This document shows positions 32,901 through 41,521 of a stretch of DNA of 50,465 bases, in pieces; the first letter of the stretch is position 1; every line of letters starts with the position of its first letter. The notes beneath the pieces were generated by a model. It was not told the origin of the DNA, did not search any database, and was given only the letters and a program-made list of their open reading frames with translations. The position numbers were made by a program, and so were the translations under genes. Source of the DNA: Candidatus Poribacteria bacterium (lineage in GTDB: Bacteria > Abyssobacteria > SURF-5); NCBI GenBank assembly GCA_016215705.1, contig JACRIR010000243.1, forward strand, positions 1-50,465. Direction: 5' to 3'.

Positions 32901-35804
32901 CTTGATGTTGGAATCAGGAGAGGGGTTCTCCGGATCAAACAAATCAACGCTTCTTATGGTTGTAAGCCCGTTCGAAAATGCAAGACCAAAAATCGGTATT
33001 TCGATTTTGAGTTCGTCGTCGTAGCTGATTGAATCAGATGTTTCAACCACCACAAAGTAGTCAGCGCCTGTAAAAACGGTATCCCGGGGAATCTGAAGGC
33101 CCGGCGTGTACGGACTCTGAATCATCTCAAAATTGTCAGTGAAGACATCGACGGAAGCATCTTCTTCTATCATGTCGTGGGAATATAGACGAGGAGGTAT
33201 TTCGGGAGTGAGCACGACATAGTCAGCGCCGTCATTCTGCCACGTCCAAGGTGTCAGAGCAACAGGTGAGTCTTCGTCGGGATTAGTCGGCGCGTTGAGA
33301 TTGCTTTCCGGTGGGGGGAGATTCCAGAGATCATTAAAGATATCGAACACACCTACGGTTCGCCCCGCGCGCAGATAGGGGCTCTTGTCATCGCGCACAA
33401 GGAATATTTCGCTTATGTCATCCGGATTGAAGCCGTCCCCCGAGAAATTCAGCCTGATTTCCGTCAGCGTTATCGGCTCGTCTATGAGGTTCAACTGCGG
33501 AACTTCACTTGTTGCTGCGTTGAGAGCAAGGAGCGCCGTCGGCAAAGACGTGGCGTCAATCCTCTGTTGGATCGGTGTCGCCTGATCGAGGTCAAGCTCA
33601 AAGTCGAATGAAAGGTCCTGGGCGTCCACGACACCGTCCAGTTTGTGTGTCTGTCTGAAGATGCTGGGCGCAGCGGAATTATCGGCCAAGATCACAAGCC
33701 CGTCCCGTGGATTGGCACGCTCGAATATTACAGGCGGCGTTTGCGGCAGGCCGTCGAGATTGAAGTCAGAGCGATCTTCCGCCACATTGATCGTTCCGTC
33801 GCCATCCAAGTCTTCGGCGCGTTCGAGAGAGATTTTGAAGTCCGCCCCGAAATTGATGGCAGTCCCATCACCCCATGTTCCGGAGTCGTCGAGCCAACCT
33901 GAGTCGGGCCTCATCACGACAAAGAAATCGGATTTCCGGTCCGGGAACGTCTCTAAGTACGGAGGGTTTGTGAACGCAAGTTGGAGCATGTAAATGGTTG
34001 CGTCCGGGTTTTGATGATACGGAAAGCCGGGAAGCGGTGAAACCCAGAAGTCAAAATCCACCGGTTGGTCGCCGGTGTCCGGGTCAAAAGTATAGGTTAG
34101 CGGGTCAAGCGTAGGCTCCGTATATTTTCCATCGTTGTTGGTATCCTCATAGACCGCTATTCCGCAGAAGTAACTGGAACAGCAGAGCACCGAGTCCAGA
34201 CCCAGCAGAGGATTAAACTCGTAGAGTGAAAGCAAATCTCCGCCTACGTTGCTCAAAGTAAGCGTTAAACCGGCAAGAACCTCAGGGTTACTGGTTGTTC
34301 CACCTGCTATATCAAGCCCTATAATGTTCTGTCTGCGTTCAAGTTGCGCAACAACAGGCTGCTCAAAGGAGTGATGGAATCCCTCATAGGTGTTTTCGCC
34401 TATGCCGGTGAACTCTCGATCTCTTTCACCGAGGTATCTTATTCGCAGGCTCTGCCCCGGAATACTGTATGCGTACCGCAGGGCATCTTCGGGGAGATCC
34501 AAAGAAGCACCCGGATTCGCTGCGACTTTCGTATCGTCGTCGGTTCTATCCATTGCAATCGGCCACAAATCAAGCACAAGGGCTTCCGTTGTTATTGCAG
34601 ATGTCTCAATATCGGGGGATAGGAGGGGCGGGAAAAACTGCATTGCTCCGCTGACGCTGGTCACCCATACTGAATACGGCTCAATTATCATTTTGAAGTC
34701 GTCAACCCGATTGAGATCGACCATGTCGAAATCAGAATCAATGGAGTCGCTCGTGCGGATAGTCACGAAAAAGTCGTTGCCGGCATAAACATTCACGTCG
34801 TCAGCGGGAAGGTATGGATGCGGCATTGCGCTCGACCACTGCCAAATGAGATAGAATGGTGTGTTTTCTGAACTCTGAGGAATCTCGACTTCGCCAATGA
34901 GAATATCGGGGGGATTTTCCCCACCGGGTGGATTAAACACTCCGTTCGTTTCGGGGTCCAAGCCGGGAGCATCCTGATACAACTGCAATACCATGAAATC
35001 CGAGGGAGTTATCTCCTCAAGACCGTCCGCAGAGGTTTCCCCCACGTCTTCCACCCGGACCACGATGGTGTATAGCCATTGATTGGCGCCTTTGACGGAG
35101 GCATTGATTCCAAACACTTCGGTCGAACCGGATCGCGGGAGAATGGCCTGATTGGCGCCCGCGAGCGGCGTTATGACCATGGTTGCCTTAGGAGTTTTTA
35201 CCACGGTCAGGATGAAGGTCTCTTCGTCTGCGGCGGGAAACGAACCTGTTTCGACTACAGGAGCGCCACCCGGGTATCCCACGACCAGCATCGTGGCCTG
35301 GTTTATGCCTACGCTAAAATCGTCGCCTGTATTCAAGGTTTCTGCCGTCGAGATGACAACGAATATGTCATTCGGTACAGCGATTGCCACTTCATCAAAT
35401 ACGGCTGTATAATCGCATCCGTCCACAGTCAAATCGGAACCGGCTACGGTGCCGGCGGCCGGGCCATCCTCCACCGAATTGAATATGCCGTCTCCGTCGT
35501 CCACATAGAGCTCGACCGAAACAAAATCCTCGGGCAAGACATCACAAGGGGATATTCCCCCCGCATGGATGACAACCTCCGCGCCTTCCACCTGAGTCAA
35601 GTAGGGATTCGCCGTTGTAGCATGGATAAGGAGAACCGCTGTCGGGACCGAACCCGTTGCGATAACTTCCCCGGAATATGTAAGGTCTTCAACCCAGACA
35701 TTGGTTTGCGCGAGCGCGCTTTGCCCGCAAAGGAAGAAGGTCGAAAGAGTGAGAATGAAAACAAGTGGAGTCAGACAACGCAACGCATGATTACGCAACG
35801 ACAT
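29922..35804 (-). CDS. Giant secreted protein with five novel modules, five PKD domains and a BACON-like domain
   Basis: The protein is 1960 residues. Residues 1-32 are a signal peptide ending ALAQ. Residues about 55-1150 hold five degenerate modules. Each starts with a beta-strand such as VIGFNMYT, most carry an acidic calcium-loop-like stretch (for example YHDANGNGRFDG at 1059-1070), and each ends with a [DN]-x-F-[FV]-V-x-[IV]-x-T-type block near 146, 344, 626, 915 and 1126. An Fn3-like segment follows (about 1235-1340). Five PKD domains of about 81 residues (about 1344-1750) each carry a W-x-[WF]-x-[FL]-G-D-type core and NPxHxY. A BACON-like domain (WLSCSPISGSSAGEHD, about 1750-1850) and a C-terminal beta domain (1856-1960) complete it. 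There is no PEP-CTERM, LPXTG or obvious anchor. Such proteins bind calcium, glycans or other surface proteins outside the cell. SD is GGGAGGG. A hairpin-containing leader precedes it. Confidence 0.85.
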   Translation of the reverse strand: MSLRNHALRCLTPLVFILTLSTFFLCGQSALAQTNVWVEDLTYSGEVIATGSVPTAVLLIHATTANPYLTQVEGAEVVIHAGGISPCDVLPEDFVSVELYVDDGDGIFNSVEDGPAAGTVAGSDLTVDGCDYTAVFDEVAIAVPNDIFVVISTAETLNTGDDFSVGINQATMLVVGYPGGAPVVETGSFPAADEETFILTVVKTPKATMVITPLAGANQAILPRSGSTEVFGINASVKGANQWLYTIVVRVEDVGETSADGLEEITPSDFMVLQLYQDAPGLDPETNGVFNPPGGENPPDILIGEVEIPQSSENTPFYLIWQWSSAMPHPYLPADDVNVYAGNDFFVTIRTSDSIDSDFDMVDLNRVDDFKMIIEPYSVWVTSVSGAMQFFPPLLSPDIETSAITTEALVLDLWPIAMDRTDDDTKVAANPGASLDLPEDALRYAYSIPGQSLRIRYLGERDREFTGIGENTYEGFHHSFEQPVVAQLERRQNIIGLDIAGGTTSNPEVLAGLTLTLSNVGGDLLSLYEFNPLLGLDSVLCCSSYFCGIAVYEDTNNDGKYTEPTLDPLTYTFDPDTGDQPVDFDFWVSPLPGFPYHQNPDATIYMLQLAFTNPPYLETFPDRKSDFFVVMRPDSGWLDDSGTWGDGTAINFGADFKISLERAEDLDGDGTINVAEDRSDFNLDGLPQTPPVIFERANPRDGLVILADNSAAPSIFRQTHKLDGVVDAQDLSFDFELDLDQATPIQQRIDATSLPTALLALNAATSEVPQLNLIDEPITLTEIRLNFSGDGFNPDDISEIFLVRDDKSPYLRAGRTVGVFDIFNDLWNLPPPESNLNAPTNPDEDSPVALTPWTWQNDGADYVVLTPEIPPRLYSHDMIEEDASVDVFTDNFEMIQSPYTPGLQIPRDTVFTGADYFVVVETSDSISYDDELKIEIPIFGLAFSNGLTTIRSVDLFDPENPSPDSNIKSVRANVPVELHDLVASGQSLASSSGYTPVIGFNMYTNRSPAAQGGVDVYFEQLVVAFLQYGTHDSFNLASDLLPFENVNGANTVNSGIQLYHDANGNGRFDGPGVDTLVPMDVTPALGLNPSRIGLAGEESNQVLMVFSSDQNKQLIPAADTDANEGDDFFLVIRTSSVFDPVRDSFSVALISWGPDSPTAPAPHTVSGNRYRPYEALNTHQAYPFTRRGIGFVDSNGIRTRSNETINTNVFNSTSTTLLNAVDSFNGNLCAPEIENPIRQVLLTWDDTNSDNAATLYVDENESGYWIEADIYGEFAPLPVNPLPADETELQFDGPSFLAGRTVTFRIYPFRNNIDGNPLSPPFNGPGPAATTSVTFATSVLAVPPTADFAGSPADTVCVGQSVQFTSLATCGPTAWLWEFGDGATSAQVNPVHTYALAGSYTVRLTVSNAAGSDSLTRTAFITVSPIVAGLSGDPVSGNGPLTVQFTDESLCNPTSWLWEFGDAETSTQQNPAHVYTDAGTYTVTLTVTNAGGTDSVTLMDYVTVSAPPQADFETIPPGDVCVGTTVQFTDLSSGIPTSWAWDFGDGYTSDVGNPSHQYAGAGAYMVCLQVTNDAGSDTLCKPITVSEVVSDFSADVTSGCAPLNVQFTDLSQCDPTIWQWNLGDGQTSTEQNPAHIYSNVGTYNVSLNVTSVAGSDTMTKNGYVTVGGTPVAGFTALPAIGQAPLPVAFTDTSAGNPSSWQWNFGDGSAVSTLRNPSHTFTTPGTYQVCLTAANGCGSDTFCSTVTAQSAPALALSTTILNNSTMRGANAPSQTFEIWNSGQGTLSYTVSENVFWLSCSPISGSSAGEHDIITVQYSSSGLNPGNYSTTVTVTSAGVGNSPQTLTVNLNVAESELTQINLVSPWNSSSLSAPPTFVWSATGGINNVFSVDLSYSPDFKTYWSTYKNLHQTISGNSWTMPQSLWNQITAGKPVYWKVDGADLNHQPTTIVNSLQIWSFTKR

Positions 35805-35969
35805 AAGGATTCCCTCCCCGGCTACGCCCGACAGCTTTGGCCAATCGTAACCATTTGCAGCAACTGGCGTTATGTAACAAAAAAGAAACAGGAACCAATG
35901 CCATTGGCACAGTTCCCTTCATTTTCAAAGCATTCCTCCCCCTTGCCCCACACCAGTGAATTCGCAAAC

Positions 35970-36022
35970 AAAAAAACCCGTGCCGGCGAGTTTGCGCCAC
36001 CAAGCTCAGGTCGCCGGCCGGG
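35970..36022 (-). terminator. Terminator-like hairpin with T7 tail in the leader of the PKD gene
   Basis: On the minus strand CCCGGCCGGCGA (36022-36011) pairs with TCGCCGGC-A-CGGG (35989-35977), 12 pairs with one bulge and a 21-nt loop, followed by seven T (35976-35970). It lies 166-218 nt upstream of the PKD start and downstream of the likely promoters. GGCG in the loop can also pair with CGCC of the 3' arm, an alternative fold. This is either transcription attenuation controlling the PKD gene or the end of a short transcript. Confidence 0.6.
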
Positions 36023-36099
36023 ACTCATGATACTTAATAACACTCATGTTTTACGATTTCCTGCGGACCTTTAACCATCAGGATATAGTTGTGTCAATA

Positions 36100-36128
36100 T
36101 ACTTACCACATTACGGCTCATTTGTCAA
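36100..36128 (-). promoter_or_regulatory. Probable promoter for the PKD gene leader
   Basis: TTGACA (36128-36123), a 17-nt spacer and TAAGTA (36105-36100) on the minus strand. A second TTGACA at 36098-36093 lacks a good -10. Either would start a leader that runs through the T7 hairpin. The surrounding 35805-36353 stretch holds no other gene I can support. Confidence 0.45.
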
Positions 36129-36353
36129 CAACTTTTATTTGTCATAATGTTTCGCTTGCGATTTCATAATAATATCGTCACCGATGGCGAAATTCGTATG
36201 AAATTCGTCAATCTATGAAATTTTCCCTCCCCTCACGTCGGCCCAGGGATGCAGAACTGCTTTACTCACACTGAACGCCTTAAGAATCACGACAAAACTT
36301 CAAGAGACAGAGGAAGATGTGGCATAGCGTTCGGGGTTCCTGGATATGTTCTT

Positions 36354-37007
36354 TTATCGAACGACAGCCGAATGAACGAGTCTTCCGCCGTGGCTGATGA
36401 AGAGCAGGCCGAAGACGACGAGGAAAAGTCCGCAGGCTTGAATAATGCGTTGATAGATAGCGCCGCTAAACAGGTCTCTCCTCCAACCGACAAGAAAGCC
36501 GACACTGCCCAGCCACAGGAAATCAGCCAATATATGTCCGAAGTAAAACGCTACGACCCCGGCCACGCCGACGCGCGCGGCGTCCAGCGTAAGCTTTAGA
36601 CCGACCGTAAGCCACCACACAAACCAATACGGATTTGCAACTGTGACAGCGGCGCCGCCCAGAAGCAGATTGTTCTCCCTGCCAATTGGACCAGAGCCGT
36701 CGGCTGCATTTGACTCGGGGCGTTTTTGTCTGAGGGCGCCGGCGCCCATCCAGATAAGGATAGCGCCTCCGATAAGGCCCACAGCTCCGACAACAGGGTC
36801 CCCTTCGAGGAACCGGCTCAAGCCCAGCGCCAGAGCGCACACCATCAATAGCTCGCAGAATGAATGGCCGCTCGAGAGCCGCAGGGCGGCCCACCTGCCG
36901 CGTCCGAGGGATTCTTTAAGTGTAAGGGTCGAAAGAGGTCCCGGCATAACCGCCCCACTGAAGCCGATGACGAGGGAAGTAAAGAAGATCGGAATAAGGC
37001 TAGTCAT
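36354..37007 (-). CDS. LysE/RhtB family amino-acid exporter
   Basis: The 217-residue protein has about six membrane segments and the family start FFTSLVIGFSGAVMPGPLSTLTLKESLGRG, whose PGP and gly-rich loop are characteristic. It also has ANPYWFVWWLTVG mid-protein. LysE-type carriers export amino acids or related small molecules using the proton gradient. The substrate is unknown. It is the last gene of the run from 40258, 83 bp after the EF-G-like gene. Confidence 0.88.
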   Translation of the reverse strand: MTSLIPIFFTSLVIGFSGAVMPGPLSTLTLKESLGRGRWAALRLSSGHSFCELLMVCALALGLSRFLEGDPVVGAVGLIGGAILIWMGAGALRQKRPESNAADGSGPIGRENNLLLGGAAVTVANPYWFVWWLTVGLKLTLDAARVGVAGVVAFYFGHILADFLWLGSVGFLVGWRRDLFSGAIYQRIIQACGLFLVVFGLLFISHGGRLVHSAVVR

Positions 37008-37090
37008 TCGTTGAGAGTCTCACTTATGGCAAAAGCATGCGAATATGGTCGCACCCGGGCGCAGATGCGAACAGATTCATGCCCGCAGAA

Positions 37091-39145
37091 CTATTTCTCG
37101 CCCTCTTCTTTCGCTTTCTTTGCCTGTTCGATTATTTTCTGTACTATGTGGGCGGGCACTTCCTCGTAGCGTGAGAACTTCATCGTGAAAGTTCCCCTGC
37201 CTCCCGTAATCGAGCGCAGCTCGGTCGAGTAGTTGAGCATTTCGGCCTCAGGAACAGCAACACGGATAAGCTGGCCGTGCGGGGTTGACTCCATGCCGAG
37301 GATTCGGCCCCGTTTCGAGTTGAAGATTCCGGTAATGTCCCCCATGAACTCCTCGGGCACGAGCACTTCGGCCTCCATGACGGGCTCGAGCAGACACATC
37401 TGAACTTCAGCGGCCGCTTTCTGAACGGCCATTGAGCCCGCAATTTTGAATGCCATTTCCGACGAGTCGACCGTATGCATCATCCCATCGTACAGGCGCA
37501 CCTTAATATCGACAACAGGAAAGCCTGCCAGGATTCCGCGGTCGAGGGCCTCAACCGCACCCCTCTCGACGGCGGGAATGAAATTTTTGGAAATGACGCC
37601 CTGCGAGATATCGTCTTCAAACTCGAATCCCTCTCCCCTACCCTTTGGGCTGATCTCGAGTTCGACTTCGCCGAACTGACCGCGGCCACCCGTTTGTTTC
37701 TTGTGACGATAGCGGGCGGACGCTTTGCCCTTGATGGCTTCCTTGTATGAGATTTTCGGCAGAGCGGTTTCTGCCGAGACATTGAATTTGTTTTTCAGGC
37801 GCTCCATGATTACGTTCAGGTGCAGGTCACCCATTCCAGCAATTATTTCCTCTTTGGTTTCGGTGTTCCGATATACCCTGAACGTCGGGTCCTCATCGAC
37901 AATCCGGTTGAGCGCCTGCATGATACGGTCTTCATCGGCGCGCGACAGGGGTTTCACCGAGAAGCGCACCATCGGTTCCGGAAAATCTATGGAATCGAAC
38001 ATAATTGAGCGGTTCTCATCGCAAAGCGTGTCACCGGCAGACGTGGCCTTAAGCTTTGGCACGGCGCCGATCTCACCCGGCCCGACTGAATCGACGCTGG
38101 TTTGTTCTTTTCCCTGCATCACCAGGAGATTCCCGATGCGCTCATGGACTCCTTTATTGGCGTTGTAGAAGCCGACATCGGCCTTTACCGTTCCCGATAA
38201 GACGCGGAAATAAGTAAGCTGGCCTATGTAGGGGTCAGTCATCGTCTTGAACACGTGTGCAGCGAGAGGAACAGAAGCGTCGGCCTTCAGCTCGACTTTC
38301 TCGCCCTTTTTGTCCTTTGCAACACGCGGAGGCAAATCGAGGGGAGAGGGCAGGCAGTCAACCATGAAGTCGAGCAACTCCTGGATTCCCGCATCCTTCT
38401 CACCAGCCCCGCAAAGGATGGGCACTATATGTCCCGTGGCGATTCCCTGCCTGAGGCCCGTGGCCATTTCCTCTTCGGACAGAGCCCCTTCCTCGAGGTA
38501 TTTTTCGGTTAACTTGTCGTCGGTCTCGGCTGCCGCCTCGACCAGTTTCTCACGGTATTCGGCAAAAGTGTCCCGCACTTCAGCGGGTAGTTGCGATTCA
38601 TCCGAGGCGCGCCAGAGACTGACTGCTCCTTTCAGGCCGGTTTCCTTTCCCACAGGAATGGTAAACGGAATACAGGAAGGTCCGAACGATTGTTGCAGTG
38701 AGTCGACCACTTTGAAAAAGTCGCTGTGCTCCTTATCCAGCTTGTTGACAAAAAAGGCGCGGGCCATGTGATTCTTTTCGCAGCGGCGCCAGCAGTTTAT
38801 AGTGCCGACCTCGATGCCGGCAAGCCCATCGACGAGGATTATTGCGCTGTCAAGAACGGAGAGAGAAGCCACCATTTCGGCTATGAAGTCAGCGTAACCG
38901 GGATTATCAACGATATAAATACGAGTCTTCTTCCAATCCGTGTGCATCAGTTTGAGGGAGATCGTGAATTTACGCGCTATCTCTTCTTGAAGGTAGTCGC
39001 CGACCGTATTGCCGGCCGCGATTGCGCCAACGCGGCTGGTCTTGCCGCTTTTGCTAAGAATATGTTCCACGAGGGTGGTCTTTCCCGTGCCCCCGTGGCC
39101 CACCAGGCCCATGTTACGCACATCCTTCACATCGAATTTGCTCAT
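37091..39145 (-). CDS. EF-G-like GTPase (second-type EF-G paralogue)
   Basis: The 684-residue protein follows the EF-G domain order. The G domain has P-loop GHGGTGKT (16-23), G3 DNPGY (80-84; canonical EF-G has DTPGH) and G4 NKLD (134-137). The switch I sequence ARKFTI replaces the canonical RGITI. Domains II to V follow, ending in the EF-G C-terminal signature GRGTFTMKFSRYEEVP. This pattern marks the EF-G-2 paralogues found beside the true FusA in many bacteria. Their role is unclear; some lack translocation activity. The start at 39145 follows GGGAGG and removes a non-conserved 14-residue extension. It lies 22 bp after the Nudix gene. Confidence 0.92.
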   Translation of the reverse strand: MSKFDVKDVRNMGLVGHGGTGKTTLVEHILSKSGKTSRVGAIAAGNTVGDYLQEEIARKFTISLKLMHTDWKKTRIYIVDNPGYADFIAEMVASLSVLDSAIILVDGLAGIEVGTINCWRRCEKNHMARAFFVNKLDKEHSDFFKVVDSLQQSFGPSCIPFTIPVGKETGLKGAVSLWRASDESQLPAEVRDTFAEYREKLVEAAAETDDKLTEKYLEEGALSEEEMATGLRQGIATGHIVPILCGAGEKDAGIQELLDFMVDCLPSPLDLPPRVAKDKKGEKVELKADASVPLAAHVFKTMTDPYIGQLTYFRVLSGTVKADVGFYNANKGVHERIGNLLVMQGKEQTSVDSVGPGEIGAVPKLKATSAGDTLCDENRSIMFDSIDFPEPMVRFSVKPLSRADEDRIMQALNRIVDEDPTFRVYRNTETKEEIIAGMGDLHLNVIMERLKNKFNVSAETALPKISYKEAIKGKASARYRHKKQTGGRGQFGEVELEISPKGRGEGFEFEDDISQGVISKNFIPAVERGAVEALDRGILAGFPVVDIKVRLYDGMMHTVDSSEMAFKIAGSMAVQKAAAEVQMCLLEPVMEAEVLVPEEFMGDITGIFNSKRGRILGMESTPHGQLIRVAVPEAEMLNYSTELRSITGGRGTFTMKFSRYEEVPAHIVQKIIEQAKKAKEEGEK

Positions 39146-39167
39146 TTCTTCCTCCCAATCTGATGTT

Positions 39168-39722
39168 TCAGGTGGTACCGCTCCCACGGATCATGGAACT
39201 GACCTTCATTAGACTCACTATTGTTTTTCCGTCCACTATGTCGCCGTTCTCTATTTTGCCAAGCGCGTCTTCAAGGCTCACCCTGTGAACCTCTATCTGC
39301 TCATCGTTGTCTTTTCCTTCAGGGCCGGAGTCACAAAGTTCGAGATTCGTCGCCACGAACAGGTGTATGAATTCGTCGCAGAATCCGGGCGAAGCATAAA
39401 ACCCTCCGATCGGCCTCATTTTGCCGGCGCGATACCCCGTCTCTTCGATCAATTCTCTCATTGCGCAAGCGATGGGTTGCTCACCGGGCTCGAGCGTTCC
39501 GGCGGGAATCTCCCACAAGGTTTTCCCGGCGCAATAACGGAACTGCCTTATGAGAAGCAGCTCGTCGCCGGAAATCATGGGCACAATGGCCGCCGCGCCG
39601 CGATGATGAACGGCTTCACGAACAGTTTTCACGCCGCCGGGCAAGATTATGGTCTCGACGGAGAGGGTGACGACGCGGCCCGAGTAGACCTGTTTCGATT
39701 CCGTGACCTTGAAATCATCCAT
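39168..39722 (-). CDS. Nudix hydrolase, ADP-ribose pyrophosphatase type
   Basis: The 184-residue protein has a complete Nudix box GTLEPGEQPIACAMRELIEETGY (G-x5-E-x7-R-E-U-x-E-E-x-G-U) after ALWEIPAG-type sequence (here TLWEIPAG). The proline-rich WEIPAG and the GFYASPGFCDE after the box are typical of ADP-ribose pyrophosphatases, which cleave ADP-ribose and related nucleoside diphosphates. It is in the middle of the hydrolase-Nudix-EF-G-LysE run, 14 bp after the isochorismatase-like gene. Confidence 0.92.
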   Translation of the reverse strand: MDDFKVTESKQVYSGRVVTLSVETIILPGGVKTVREAVHHRGAAAIVPMISGDELLLIRQFRYCAGKTLWEIPAGTLEPGEQPIACAMRELIEETGYRAGKMRPIGGFYASPGFCDEFIHLFVATNLELCDSGPEGKDNDEQIEVHRVSLEDALGKIENGDIVDGKTIVSLMKVSSMIRGSGTT

Positions 39723-39736
39723 GCGATTGACTATCC

Positions 39737-40258
39737 TCAGACCACTTCTGCGCCGTACGTTTTCACCATTCGTTCGAGCGCAAATCTATGATACTTCTGG
39801 TCGAAATCGGCAACGCCCTTCTTGTACACTCTGACGGCATATCCCCTGTTGCGAAGTTCGCCCACCATGTCCATCACGCAGATTGAGGTGCATACCCCCA
39901 GCGCGTTGACGTGTTTCACTTTGTGGCGCGCCAGGACTTCGTCCAATTTCGTTTTGTAGAAGCATGAGAGTGTCGGCTTTGGTATAACGATGTCACCACG
40001 TTGCGGTCTCAGATCGGGAATTATTTGCGCGCCCGGAGTTCCTTTGACGGCATGTCTCGGGAACATCCGGAACTCTTTATCGTCGATCTTGTGATTGTCC
40101 GTCATGTAGATAACGAGGTCACCCGCCTGTCTTGCATGTTCCACTTTTTCCCGGATGAAGGGGACTATTTTCTCGGCGGTCGGACCGCAGTACAGTGTTC
40201 CCCTTTTGTCAATAAAATCCACAAGCACATCTATGATAATCCAGGCGCTTCCGGGCAT
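39737..40258 (-). CDS. Isochorismatase-family cysteine hydrolase
   Basis: The 173-residue protein (start at the ATG at 40258; a longer frame exists without added conservation) has the catalytic triad positions of the family: D10 in IIDVLVDF, K94 in VIPKPTLSCF and C127 in GVCTSICVMD. Members include nicotinamidases and other amidohydrolases that use a cysteine thioacyl intermediate. HKI near residues 56-58 and the D10-K94-C127 set are compatible with nicotinamidase but the metal site is not clear. It leads a minus-strand run with the Nudix and EF-G-like genes, so a role in nucleotide or NAD turnover is plausible but not shown. Confidence 0.85.
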   Translation of the reverse strand: MPGSAWIIIDVLVDFIDKRGTLYCGPTAEKIVPFIREKVEHARQAGDLVIYMTDNHKIDDKEFRMFPRHAVKGTPGAQIIPDLRPQRGDIVIPKPTLSCFYKTKLDEVLARHKVKHVNALGVCTSICVMDMVGELRNRGYAVRVYKKGVADFDQKYHRFALERMVKTYGAEVV

Positions 40259-40418
40259 GATCTCACATCCCTTTCCGGCCGGGTTACGAGTGGGACACAC
40301 TCAAACGGCGTGTCGGTGAATACGACCCGGAATTCATGATTTATTTGCACCTAAACCACTTTCGGCAAGGTTGCCAATTGCGGGATAGTTTTTCAGTCCC
40401 TTCCTGATAGCCAGGGGA

Positions 40419-40811
40419 TCAGCCGCTCCCAAGCCGCCGTAAGAAGTCGTCAACGTCAAAAGGCGGAAGGTCGTCCCGGGGCAAATCGGGACGGGCATTG
40501 TTTCCCAAAGGATTCCTCAGAAACTTTTGTTGGCAGCTTCGGCAGAGATCGAAGCTGAATTCCTTGAACACGTCTTCCTGAAGTTCTTTCGGGTCCATAT
40601 GCTCCATCTTCTCTATCAAGCTCCGGATTTCTTCCGTGTAGTCTCTTGCGAGGTCCGTAAGCTCTATTTCAAGCGTGTCATAGGCGGCGAAGATGGTCGT
40701 CTTGACCACATAACGCAACTCCTTCGGCTCGATACGTTGACCGCATATGTCGCACTCGTAGTATTTCACGTCTTCAACCGCCTGCTTTTCTGAATCAACA
40801 TAATGTAACAT
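40419..40811 (-). CDS. Small zinc-binding protein, function unknown
   Basis: The 130-residue protein has CDICGQRIEPKE near the N-terminus and CRSCQQKFL in the second half, two CxxC knuckles that could bind one zinc ion. A helical, acidic region lies between them and a proline- and aspartate-rich tail follows. The first 18 residues look non-conserved, so the true start could be downstream. It lies 160 bp upstream of the isochorismatase gene. I do not recognise its family. Confidence 0.7.
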   Translation of the reverse strand: MLHYVDSEKQAVEDVKYYECDICGQRIEPKELRYVVKTTIFAAYDTLEIELTDLARDYTEEIRSLIEKMEHMDPKELQEDVFKEFSFDLCRSCQQKFLRNPLGNNARPDLPRDDLPPFDVDDFLRRLGSG

Positions 40812-40914
40812 AAAGAAGCGGCTTTTTCAATAATGAGACCTGCGCATGCATAAAATGTGTGCAGTTGCTGAAAATGGATGCATCATGGCGCTAATGCTCC
40901 GAAAGAGGACGCCC

Positions 40915-41405
<491 letters not shown>

Positions 41406-41521
41406 CCGGAGCATTTGCCCGCCATCGCTGTGGTCTTGGGAAACGCATTGAAGGCCGGGCTGCATATTTCATAGTAGGTTCCAAAGGCACCATCAACTTG
41501 AAGAAGGGAGCTAACTGACAA

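Noticed and set aside
35791-36003. Minus-strand short frame that could be a leader peptide of the PKD gene
   Set aside because: The SD-proximal ATG runs into a stop at its third codon, and the longer frame overlaps the PKD start without support; too weak to list as a gene.
35970-36130. c-di-GMP-I riboswitch upstream of the PKD gene
   Set aside because: A GCGCAAAC word is present but the conserved flanking elements and tetraloop-receptor sequences of the class are missing; recorded only as an unassigned hairpin.
36249-36599. Plus-strand frame of 116 codons overlapping the LysE gene
   Set aside because: It is antisense to a well-supported LysE family gene, has no SD and no recognisable domains.
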